Source: Bacillus sp. Marseille-Q1617 (GTDB taxonomy: Bacteria > Bacillota > Bacilli > Bacillales > Bacillaceae_B). Taken from it: a stretch of DNA of 64,000 nt. The stretch spans positions 496,001 to 560,000 of the forward strand of contig NZ_CAHJXM010000003.1 in the NCBI RefSeq assembly GCF_903645295.1, given 5' to 3'. A program made the translations under genes and the position numbers. Below, piece by piece: positions 26,597-34,371 of the stretch (position 1 is its first letter; every line of letters starts with the position of its first letter). Below the pieces are notes generated by a model. The model made no database searches, was not told the DNA's origin, and saw only the letters and a program-made list of their open reading frames with translations.

Positions 26597-28888
26597 ATGT
26601 TCAGGAAGAATAACCTTCAGGAATTAATCGAGCAATTCAAGAAAGACGAACAATTCAATAAACAAATTATACATTGGCATACAATAGATGAAAAACCTGC
26701 AGCGTACACAGATATTCCGGAAGAGATCGACAAACGGATAAAAAAAGCTCTGAGAGGAAGAGGAATCGAAAAGCTGTACAGCCATCAGCACGATGCATTC
26801 CAGCATGCAGTGAAAGGAAAGAGCTTTACGGCTGTGACACCTACTGCTTCCGGTAAAACATTGTGCTATAACCTCCCAGTCCTCCAAACGATCATGAAGG
26901 ATCCAAATGCCAGGGCTCTGTATATCTTTCCGACGAAAGCTCTTGCACAGGACCAGAAAAGTGAGCTGAATGAAATAATCTCTGAGGCTGGTGCTTCCAT
27001 CAACAGTTATACATACGATGGAGATACATCCGCTAATATCAGGCAAAAGGTCAGAAAAGCTGGACACATCGTGATCACCAATCCGGATATGCTGCACTCC
27101 GCTATCCTCCCTCATCATACTAAATGGGTTTCATTATTTGAAAACCTGAAGTACGTGATCATCGATGAACTTCATATTTACAGAGGGGTATTTGGATCAC
27201 ATGTGAGCAATGTTATCAGGAGGCTAAAAAGAATATGCGAGTTTTATGGTGCGTCTCCTGTATTCATTTGTACATCGGCAACCATTGCCAACCCTAAAGA
27301 ATTATCAGAACAACTTACAGGATCGAAGATGGAACTAATTGATAATAATGGTGCCCCGAGCGCCAAAAAGCACTTTGTTTTCTACAATCCGCCAATCGTA
27401 AATAAACCCTTGAACATAAGAAGAAGTGCAACACTGGAAGTGAGGAGGATTGCGGGTGAGCTGTTAAGGAATAGGATCCAAACCATCGTGTTCGCCCGCA
27501 GCCGGGTAAGAGTGGAGATCATCCTCACATATTTACAAGAGTTGGTAAAGGGTCAATTAGGTGCTAAATCAATCCGCGGTTACAGGGGCGGGTACCTTCC
27601 TACCCAGAGACGTGAAATTGAGAAAGGGCTGCGTTCAGGAGAGATTTACGGGGTCGTCAGCACCAATGCACTTGAACTGGGTGTGGATATCGGCCAGCTG
27701 CAGGTTTGTATCATGACGGGTTACCCGGGAACTATTGCAAGTGCATGGCAGCAGGCAGGGAGAGCCGGCAGGAGACATGGTGAATCACTTGTGATCATGG
27801 TGGCAAGTTCCAGTCCACTGGATCAATTCATCATCGATCACCCTGACTACTTCTTTGATCAAACACCCGAAACGGCAAGGATCAATCCTGATAATTTGAT
27901 AATCCTGATTGATCATCTCAAATGCGCTGCTTATGAACTTCCTTTCAAAGACGGGGAACAATTCGGTTCTCATGAGGTGGAGGATATTCTTGAATTCTTG
28001 GCAGAAGAGAAGCTTCTTCATAAGAATGGAGATAAATGGTACTGGATGAATGATGTGTTTCCTGCTCATAATATCAGCCTTCGTTCCGCCTCACAGGAAA
28101 ATGTGATCATCATCGATCAAACAGATATTGCGGCTGTAAAAGTCATCGGGGAAATGGATCGGTTTTCTGCCATGACCCTGCTGCACGATGAAGCCATCTA
28201 TTTACATCAGGGAATTCAATATCAAGTGGAGATGTTGGACTGGGAAGAAAAGAAAGCTTTCGTCCGGGAAGTGGATGTTGATTACTTTACCGATGCCAAT
28301 TTGGCTGTTCAGCTTCGTGTCCTGGAGACGGACAAGGAACGGAGTACAGGCTCTTGCGAAATCGCTTATGGTGATGTTACTGTCCAGGCAATGGCCACGA
28401 TTTTTAAGAAAATCAAGTTTGATACGCACGAAAATATCGGCTCTGGCCCGATCCATCTCCCTGAGGAAGAGCTTCATACCAATTCCAGCTGGATATCTTT
28501 AAGTGACAGTTCTTCTTTCACACAAGAACGTCTGGAAGAAGGGTTGATCGGAGCTGCTCAAAGCTTAAAGTCCATCATTCCTCTTTATGTGATGTGCGAC
28601 CCCAGCGATATTTTTGTCGTGCCTCAGGTGAAAGCGGCACATAATGATAAACCTACCATCTTTATTTATGACAGGTATCCTGGCGGAATAGGCTTAAGTG
28701 AAAAAGTATATGAGCAAATTGAACAAGTTCTTTCTGAAGCACGAAAGTTGATTGAAAGCTGTCCGTGTCAGACAGGTTGTCCTTCATGCATCGGAACGGA
28801 ACATTCCATGAAAACGGCAAAAGCGGATACATTAAAACTGCTTGCTTTATTCCATGGTGGAAGGGAGGAGGGAGAAAGTGTCTCTTAA
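26597..28888 (+). CDS. mrfA: DExH-box DNA repair helicase MrfA (YprA)
   Basis: 763 residues. Helicase core: TPTASGKT (81-88), DELH (190-193), SATIANP, and QQAGRAGRR. The C-terminal DUF1998/MrfA zinc site has C722, C724, C728 and C731 in CPCQTGCPSC. In B. subtilis MrfA with MrfB repairs mitomycin-type DNA damage independently of UvrABC. ATG at 26597 follows AGAGGTG with six bases spacing; the frame is open up through repeat copy 3, but that 75-codon extension is not real. Overlaps mrfB by 11 bases. Confidence 0.9.
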   Translation: MFRKNNLQELIEQFKKDEQFNKQIIHWHTIDEKPAAYTDIPEEIDKRIKKALRGRGIEKLYSHQHDAFQHAVKGKSFTAVTPTASGKTLCYNLPVLQTIMKDPNARALYIFPTKALAQDQKSELNEIISEAGASINSYTYDGDTSANIRQKVRKAGHIVITNPDMLHSAILPHHTKWVSLFENLKYVIIDELHIYRGVFGSHVSNVIRRLKRICEFYGASPVFICTSATIANPKELSEQLTGSKMELIDNNGAPSAKKHFVFYNPPIVNKPLNIRRSATLEVRRIAGELLRNRIQTIVFARSRVRVEIILTYLQELVKGQLGAKSIRGYRGGYLPTQRREIEKGLRSGEIYGVVSTNALELGVDIGQLQVCIMTGYPGTIASAWQQAGRAGRRHGESLVIMVASSSPLDQFIIDHPDYFFDQTPETARINPDNLIILIDHLKCAAYELPFKDGEQFGSHEVEDILEFLAEEKLLHKNGDKWYWMNDVFPAHNISLRSASQENVIIIDQTDIAAVKVIGEMDRFSAMTLLHDEAIYLHQGIQYQVEMLDWEEKKAFVREVDVDYFTDANLAVQLRVLETDKERSTGSCEIAYGDVTVQAMATIFKKIKFDTHENIGSGPIHLPEEELHTNSSWISLSDSSSFTQERLEEGLIGAAQSLKSIIPLYVMCDPSDIFVVPQVKAAHNDKPTIFIYDRYPGGIGLSEKVYEQIEQVLSEARKLIESCPCQTGCPSCIGTEHSMKTAKADTLKLLALFHGGREEGESVS

Positions 28889-30143
28889 AAACAAACTAAA
28901 CAGAATGAAAAAACACATTGTAAGGGAAGAACAAGATAAGGAAATGGATACGGTGAAATCGATTGATATTGCGAACACAGACCTCCCCTATAAAGAAACC
29001 TGGAAAGAACATGGTACCACGACTTACTTTGTCGATGATGATTATTGCTTGGTAAGGGAAAAAAGATACCCCCTTCACCATCAGCACGGCAAATATAAAT
29101 TTAAAGATCTGTTAAAATCAGTTGAAGCGTGGCAGGAGTTTAACGGCACTCATCCATTGTCATCCAGGGGACTTTCGCCCGAGGACCTGTTTTTCTTTGA
29201 TACAGAGACAACGGGACTCGGAGGGGGAGTCGGAAATACGATTTTTTTGCTGGGGCATGGCAGGATTGCGGGAGATGAAGTGGTCGTCACTCAGCATTTC
29301 CTTCCGCAACCTGGAAGCGAAATTCCGCTCTACCACAGTTTCTTGAAGACTGTTGATTATAATACGCTTGTAACATATAACGGTAAAGCATTTGACTGGC
29401 CGCAGGTCAAAACCAGACATACACTCATCAAAGAGCATGTACCGAAGCTCCCGTCCTTTGGACATTTTGATTTATTTCATGGATCCAGAAGACTTTTTAA
29501 ACATAAAATGGAGTCAGTGAAATTGGTTAACGTTGAAAGAAAAGTCCTCGATGTTGAAAGGGTGGATGATGTACCCGGGTATCTTGCACCGATGATTTAT
29601 TTCGATTTCATAGAGAGAAGGGATCCCGAAGGCATTTTAAGGGTGATGGAACATAATGAGCTGGATATCCTTTCATTGATCACTTTATACACCCATCTAA
29701 CCTATCAACTGCTGGAAATGACGAATTCTTCCACAGAGCAGGAAAGGTTCGAAGCTGGCAGGTGGCTTGAATATACTGGGAATGGAAAAATGGCAAAAGA
29801 ACGCTTTGAATATATTGTGAATGATAGAGGCATTCAGCATTATGAATCTGTACATCATCTTGCTTTCCGGTATAAAAAAGAGAAGGAATTCGATAAGGCA
29901 GCAGCCCTATGGGAAGGGATAGGCGATGATTGTCCCTTCAAGATTAAGTTGGTGGTTCTTGAAGAATTGGCGAAAATCTATGAACATAAACATAAAGACT
30001 ATGATAAAGCAATGGACAAATGCCTCGAACTAGAAGAGCTTTTAAATAAAATAGAAATGAGTCAGTCTAAAAAGGACAAAGCGCTCGAACAGCTTTTTGC
30101 CCGGATCAATCGAGTGAGTACAAAGAGGTCAGGAAGAAATTAA
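28878..30143 (+). CDS. mrfB: Exonuclease MrfB (YprB)
   Basis: 421 residues. RNase H-like DEDD exonuclease domain (about 95-270) with FFFDTETTGLGGG (D108, E110), VTYNGKAFDWPQ and MEHNELDILSL; C-terminal TPR-like helices (HLAFRYKKEKEFDKAAALWEGI). Partner of MrfA. Starts at GTG 28878, five bases after a GGAGGAGGG run and inside the end of mrfA, so translation is coupled. Confidence 0.9.
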   Translation: MSLKNKLNRMKKHIVREEQDKEMDTVKSIDIANTDLPYKETWKEHGTTTYFVDDDYCLVREKRYPLHHQHGKYKFKDLLKSVEAWQEFNGTHPLSSRGLSPEDLFFFDTETTGLGGGVGNTIFLLGHGRIAGDEVVVTQHFLPQPGSEIPLYHSFLKTVDYNTLVTYNGKAFDWPQVKTRHTLIKEHVPKLPSFGHFDLFHGSRRLFKHKMESVKLVNVERKVLDVERVDDVPGYLAPMIYFDFIERRDPEGILRVMEHNELDILSLITLYTHLTYQLLEMTNSSTEQERFEAGRWLEYTGNGKMAKERFEYIVNDRGIQHYESVHHLAFRYKKEKEFDKAAALWEGIGDDCPFKIKLVVLEELAKIYEHKHKDYDKAMDKCLELEELLNKIEMSQSKKDKALEQLFARINRVSTKRSGRN

Positions 30144-30214
30144 CATGATTTGAAGCACTTTCTTGAATCTAGTAAAATATCGTAATTTTATGGTTCATTC
30201 TTCTTATTTATATA

Positions 30215-30243
30215 TTGAGAATTTTCACAAGTAGATGTAAAAT
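30215..30243 (+). promoter_or_regulatory. Sigma-A-type promoter before a membrane microprotein
   Basis: TTGAGA (30215-30220), 17-base spacer, TAAAAT (30238-30243), about 45 bases upstream of the reading frame at 30289. Confidence 0.5.
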
Positions 30244-30288
30244 GAATAATTGTGTGGAAATTATTTATATTTAGATAGGATGATGAAA

Positions 30289-30384
30289 ATGAACCGTGCG
30301 ATCTTAATATTATTCTTTGTCGTCATTGGTTTAACGGCGTTTATCTTTTCAAATTACTCTGAAACTTTATATAGCTTCATGTAA
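30289..30384 (+). CDS. Possible 31-residue membrane microprotein
   Basis: MNRAILILFFVVIGLTAF followed by IFSNYSETLYSFM: essentially one transmembrane helix with a short polar end. The ribosome site is modest (TAGGATGATG). It has a decent promoter and sits in an otherwise empty 378-base gap between mrfB and the cotD-like gene. Not recognised; could be chance. Confidence 0.4.
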   Translation: MNRAILILFFVVIGLTAFIFSNYSETLYSFM

Positions 30385-30455
30385 TGAGAGTAAGGGATTG
30401 ACCTTTCCAACAATCGATTCCATTCTCCAAATCAAAAATAGGTATTTTAATTAGT

Positions 30456-30483
30456 ACATGTTCTCCCCCCCTTTCATAGGCTA
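30456..30483 (+). promoter_or_regulatory. Sigma-K promoter of the cotD-like gene
   Basis: ACA (30456-30458), 16 bases, CATAGGCTA (30475-30483), an exact match to AC-N16-CATANNNTA. Confidence 0.65.
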
Positions 30484-30521
30484 TTAATGTATCAATAACA
30501 TGATGAAAGGAGAACATGACT

Positions 30522-30833
30522 ATGTTTTGTAGACCAAGACCCAATAAAGTGCTTCCGGCAGTAATGCACCCTGCAAAAAATTGTGTGAACCAGACTTTCA
30601 CGACCTATGAGGTGCCGCATATCCACCCTCAGCATACAACTACTGTAAACAACATCCAATACCAGCATAAACACTACTTCCCTCAAACTCAATCAGCAGT
30701 CGACAGTGTGACAAACCAGCAGTTTAACTGCGGCGGTGGTCCTGGCGGTGCTGGTGGACCAGGATTTGGCCCTGGTGGACCTGGAGGACCAGGATTTGGA
30801 CCGCGTCCACGTCCGCCTTTCGGACTTTACTAA
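30522..30833 (+). CDS. cotD: CotD-family inner spore coat protein
   Basis: 103 residues. Core PAVMHPAKNC, YEVPHIHPQHTTTVNNIQYQHKHYFPQTQS is the His-rich CotD signature. The C-terminus is extended by a Gly/Pro-rich tail (GGPGGAGGPGFGPGGPGG) absent from B. subtilis CotD. ATG at 30522 is nine bases after AAAGGAGA; the ATG at 30516 is too close. The sigma-K promoter fits a late mother-cell coat gene, in the same place after mrfB as in relatives. Confidence 0.88.
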   Translation: MFCRPRPNKVLPAVMHPAKNCVNQTFTTYEVPHIHPQHTTTVNNIQYQHKHYFPQTQSAVDSVTNQQFNCGGGPGGAGGPGFGPGGPGGPGFGPRPRPPFGLY

Positions 30834-31130
30834 TTAGAGTGGATATAGCTCAGGAATGAAATACCGGGTGACTTCAAGATTCTTCAAGAACGCTTTCTTC
30901 ATCAATCATTGTGAAATAAAGCTTGATGAAGTGGAGGAAATCTATTGGAGTCACCTTCTTATTTGACTTTAAGCGTAAGTGGTATGCATCGAATGCCGTA
31001 ACCGCGAATTTTATTCTCGAATAGAACCTGAACGCTGCAGTTCATATTATAGAAAAGAACGTTCGATGAAAATGTGCTACAATAGTTATGTAAAGAATAG
31101 GGCAGACTATAGATGCCCTTAGCAAAGGAG
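30834..31130. other. Intergenic stretch with a large nested inverted repeat
   Basis: GGTGACT (30867-30873) can pair with AGTCACC (30949-30955), enclosing CTTCATCAA (30897-30905) against TTGATGAAG (30923-30931). TTCTTATTT follows, so it may terminate the cotD transcript. A TACAAT at about 31078 may be part of the ypsA promoter. A 36-codon frame from 30857 has poor initiation context. Nothing else recognised. Confidence 0.4.
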
Positions 31131-31139
31131 TTTTGCTTT

Positions 31140-31697
31140 TTGAGCAAGGTTGCATGCTTAACAGGTTATAAGTCCTTTGAGCTGGGAATATTCAAACAAG
31201 ACGATAAAGCCATTCATTACATAAAACAGGCATTGAAAAAAGAACTGATTTCTCTTCTGGAAGAAGACCTGGAATGGGTAACGATCAGCGGACAGCTTGG
31301 TGTTGAATTATGGGGGGCTGAAGTGGTTTTTGAACTTCAGGAGGAATATCCTGAACTTAAGCTCGCAGTACTCACTCCGTTTCTCCACCAGGAGGAAAAC
31401 TGGAACGAAAACAACAAAGAATACTACGAAATGATTCTTGCCCAGGCAGATTTTGTGGATTCCGTGTCGAAAGAACCTTATAAAAGTCCTCAGCAGTTTA
31501 AAAACCGAAATCTTTTATTTCTTAATAAGAGTCAATATCTTGTGATTTTATACGACGAAGAAAAGGAAGGTTCTCCAAAATACTTTTATCAGGAAGCAAG
31601 AAAGTACCGGGAGAATAATCCTCACTTTGAAATCAGGGCAATATCCTTTAATGATTTACAATGGGTAGTGGAAGAGGAACAATGGAGAAATGATTAG
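31140..31697 (+). CDS. ypsA: YpsA (SLOG-domain protein)
   Basis: 185 residues, close match to B. subtilis YpsA: ACLTGYKSFELGIFKQDD, VTISGQLGVELWGAEVV, LAVLTPFLHQEENW and EKEGSPKYFYQEA. SLOG/Rossmann-like fold predicted to bind a nucleotide ligand; YpsA is linked in the literature to cell division and oxidative stress, mechanism unsettled. Starts at TTG 31140, nine bases after AAAGGAG. Upstream of gpsB, as usual. Confidence 0.9.
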   Translation: MSKVACLTGYKSFELGIFKQDDKAIHYIKQALKKELISLLEEDLEWVTISGQLGVELWGAEVVFELQEEYPELKLAVLTPFLHQEENWNENNKEYYEMILAQADFVDSVSKEPYKSPQQFKNRNLLFLNKSQYLVILYDEEKEGSPKYFYQEARKYRENNPHFEIRAISFNDLQWVVEEEQWRND

Positions 31698-31814
31698 CGG
31701 ATAGAATGATGAAAAAGCGTATTTACAATATAGAATTCATGCTTACATTAAAATCATTTGACAAAATGAAGGTAATTTGAAAAAATGAAAAAGATAAATA
31801 TAGAGGTGAATGCG

Positions 31815-32120
31815 ATGATCTCAGATAAAGTGAAATTAACAGCTAAAGATATTCTGGAAAAAGAATTCAAAAGCGGAATGAGAGGCTACAAGCCTGAAGA
31901 TGTAGACAAATTCCTTGATTTGATTATCAAAGACTATGAAACCTTTCATCAGGAAATAGAAGAACTTCAACAAGAAAACCTGCGCTTGAAGAAACAGGTT
32001 GAAGGTGCCAGCAAGCGTCCTGCAGCCCAGCCTCAAGCATCCGGTACAACCAATTTCGATATTCTTAAACGATTATCGAATCTTGAAAAACATGTGTTTG
32101 GAAATAAGCTGTACGATTGA
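31815..32120 (+). CDS. gpsB: Cell division/elongation adaptor GpsB
   Basis: 101 residues. DivIVA-like N-terminal domain with the membrane-binding and PBP-binding region ([31 protein letters not shown]), coiled coil ([23 protein letters not shown]) and the C-terminal trimerisation motif [17 protein letters not shown]. Shuttles PBP1 between division and side-wall sites in B. subtilis; ponA is in this same window. ATG at 31815 follows AGAGGTG; an upstream ATG at 31785 lacks a ribosome site. Confidence 0.95.
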   Translation: MISDKVKLTAKDILEKEFKSGMRGYKPEDVDKFLDLIIKDYETFHQEIEELQQENLRLKKQVEGASKRPAAQPQASGTTNFDILKRLSNLEKHVFGNKLYD

Positions 32121-32151
32121 TGATCGTGTCTTTAATGACACTTATTTCCAG

Positions 32152-32180
32152 TTGAAATGAATAAGATATTACTTTATAAT
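32152..32180 (+). promoter_or_regulatory. Sigma-A promoter of rnpB
   Basis: TTGAAA (32152-32157), 17-base spacer, TATAAT (32175-32180), with the RNA beginning about 13 bases later. Confidence 0.85.
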
Positions 32181-32192
32181 TAGTAATTGCTG

Positions 32193-32602
32193 ATCCTTAA
32201 TAGCGTTTGGGTAATCGCTGCAGCTTACTGCTGTAGAGGAAAGTCCATGCTCGCACGGTGCTGAGATGCCCGTAGTGTTCGTGCCTAGCCAATTCATAAG
32301 CTAGGGCAGCTCAGGTTCCTGAGTTGACGGCAGGGAAAATACCTAAGTCCTCCGGGATATGGTATGACTACCTTGAAAGTGCCACAGTGACGGAGTCCTG
32401 TTAGAAATGGCAGGAGTGGAACGAGGTAAACCCCACGAGCGAGAAACCCAAATTTGGTAGGGGAACCCTTTTGGAGGAAACGAACGAAGAAAGGGACAAA
32501 GGTATTTCCTTTGTAGATAGATGATTACCACCTGAGTACGAGATGAAAAGTCGCTTGTAGTACAAAGGTACAAAACATGGCTTACAGAGCGCTATTTCTG
32601 GA
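32193..32602 (+). ncRNA. rnpB: RNase P RNA, type B
   Basis: Catalytic RNA that trims tRNA 5' ends. Universally conserved pieces are all present: GAGGAAAGTCCATGCTCGCAC (CR-I), TGAGATGCCCGTAGTG, GAAAGTGCCACAGTGACG, GTAAACCCCACGAGCGAGAAACCC, and AGATAGATGATTACC near the end. P1 forms between TTAATAGCG at the 5' end and CGCTATT at the 3' end. The order and length fit Bacillus type B rather than type A. Ends are estimates to within a few bases. Confidence 0.97.
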
Positions 32603-32635
32603 GAAGACAATTATTTTTTGCCTACAAACCCAAGT

Positions 32636-32690
32636 GACTGATACATTCAGGTAATACATTACCTTTGGTATCAGTCCTTTTTATTTTTGA
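32636..32690 (+). terminator. Terminator of rnpB
   Basis: GACTGATAC (32636-32644) pairs with GTATCAGTC (32668-32676), enclosing GGTAAT/ATTACC, then CTTTTTATTTTT. Confidence 0.85.
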
Positions 32691-32813
32691 TATTACTTAA
32701 AGGGTCTTTAGTAAAAAAGACGGAAACAATACTATTTGAGAAAACGGCCTATTAATAACATAAATTTGATTATAATAATAAGGTAGAGAATAGAGACGGA
32801 CGAGGTGTTTTAG

Positions 32814-33965
32814 ATGGGTACATATACATTGATTGCCACTGCAGCCATGGGACTTGAGGCAATCGTGGCAAGAGAAGTGAAGGACTTGGGATATGAATGC
32901 CAAGTGGAAAATGGAAAGGTCATATTCAAGGGTGACGAAACCGCTATTGCACGAGCGAATTTGTGGCTTCGTACTGCTGACCGTATCAAGATCCTGGTAG
33001 GGGAATTCAAGGCTTATTCCTTTGATGAATTGTTTGAAAACACCAAAAAACTTCCCTGGGAAAATTACTTGACGGTAGATGCTGAATTTCCTGTACAAGG
33101 GAAGTCTGTAAAATCAAAACTTTACAGCGTCCCTGATTGTCAAGCGATCGTAAAGAAAGCGATAGTAGAAAGAGTTAGGAAAGCGTATAATCGTACCTCT
33201 TGGCTGGATGAGACTGGCCCACTGTATAAAATTGAAGTGGCCCTCCATAAAGACACAGCCAGTATCACATTGGATACAAGCGGGCAGGGCCTTCACAAAA
33301 GGGGCTACAGAATCGGACAAGGCGAGGCTCCACTTAAGGAAACCCTTGCAGCAGCCCTTATCAAATTGACGACCTGGAATCCCGACCGCCCTTTCCTCGA
33401 TCCTTTCTGCGGTTCTGGTACCATCCCCATAGAAGCAGCCTTGATCGGACAAAATATTGCTCCTGGTTTCAATAGGGAATTTTTATCAGAAAACTGGTCC
33501 TTCATTTCGGATGATATCTGGGATAAAGCACGTATGGAAGCCGAAGATCTTGCGAATTATGACCAGCCGCTTGAAATATTCGGGACTGATATAGACCACA
33601 GGATGGTGAACGTTTCTAAGGAAAATGCACTCGAGGCCGGACTGGGGGACCTGGTGAAGTTCAAGCAGATGCAAGTGAAGGATTTCGTTACGGACCTTGA
33701 GTTCGGAGTGGTCGTAGGTAATCCTCCATATGGGGAAAGACTGGGTGACCGCCCAGAGGTTGAAAAGATGTATAAAGAAATGGGACAGGCATTCGAAAAG
33801 CTGGATACATGGTCTGTGTATATGCTGACATCCCATGAAGATTTCGAACAGTTTTACGGTAAACCTGCTACAAAGAAGCGTAAGCTATTTAATGGGTTTA
33901 TCCGCACTGATTATTATCAGTATTGGGGACCCCGTCCTCCCAGAAAAGATAAGAATGAATCATAA
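32814..33965 (+). CDS. ypsC: THUMP-domain rRNA methyltransferase (RlmL-like, YpsC)
   Basis: 383 residues. N-terminal ferredoxin-like/THUMP region (1-165) and a class I SAM methyltransferase: DPFCGSGT from D196 and the N6/N2-methyltransferase motif NPPYGER from N303. Homologous to the m2G2445 half of E. coli RlmL; target in Bacillus is likely 23S rRNA, inferred by homology. Follows rnpB as in relatives. GACGAGGTGTTTTAG precedes the ATG. Confidence 0.9.
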   Translation: MGTYTLIATAAMGLEAIVAREVKDLGYECQVENGKVIFKGDETAIARANLWLRTADRIKILVGEFKAYSFDELFENTKKLPWENYLTVDAEFPVQGKSVKSKLYSVPDCQAIVKKAIVERVRKAYNRTSWLDETGPLYKIEVALHKDTASITLDTSGQGLHKRGYRIGQGEAPLKETLAAALIKLTTWNPDRPFLDPFCGSGTIPIEAALIGQNIAPGFNREFLSENWSFISDDIWDKARMEAEDLANYDQPLEIFGTDIDHRMVNVSKENALEAGLGDLVKFKQMQVKDFVTDLEFGVVVGNPPYGERLGDRPEVEKMYKEMGQAFEKLDTWSVYMLTSHEDFEQFYGKPATKKRKLFNGFIRTDYYQYWGPRPPRKDKNES

Positions 33966-34050
33966 CAGCAACAATTTAGACGATAAATAGAATAAATTCA
34001 TCTCTTCCTGCGTATAATAGTGCTATCATTTTCAGGGGAGTGAAAAGGGG

Positions 34051-34230
34051 ATGGAACATTCTCTTACGGATTATCAAAAAATTTATCAGGCATTGGAAGG
34101 TTCCTTATCATCCATTTCCATTGATGATGCTGGTACTGAATCCATACATGAAAGCCTGATGAATGCGAAGGTCAATTTGAACAAAGCATTTCAATATGAA
34201 CTGCTCAGACAAAATAGAATATTCGATTAA
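34051..34230 (+). CDS. Small hypothetical protein
   Basis: 59 residues (MEHSLTDYQKIYQALEG ... AFQYELLRQNRIFD), soluble and helical, acidic in the middle. Start context is GGGGAGTGAAAAGGGG directly before the ATG. A strong terminator follows ten bases after the stop, supporting a real transcription unit. Not recognised. Confidence 0.6.
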   Translation: MEHSLTDYQKIYQALEGSLSSISIDDAGTESIHESLMNAKVNLNKAFQYELLRQNRIFD

Positions 34231-34239
34231 AAATCAGGG

Positions 34240-34291
34240 ACACTCCATACAAATGGCAATATCCCCTTTGTATAGAGTGTTTCTTTTTTTT
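34240..34291 (+). terminator. Strong terminator upstream of ypvA
   Basis: ACACTCCATACAAA (34240-34253) pairs with TTTGTATAGAGTGT (34267-34280) with one mismatch, then TTCTTTTTTTT. Confidence 0.88.
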
Positions 34292-34371
34292 GTTCGGAAA
34301 TATTGGTTCAGGAAGAGAGATTTTCTTGTGAATTAATAGATTAACAGTATAGCGGGATGCAGGAGGTCAAA

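Noticed and set aside
31020..31072. LexA-like palindrome upstream of ypsA (GAACGCTGCAGTTC, GAACGTTC)
   Set aside because: Spacing between GAAC and GTTC is six or zero bases instead of four.
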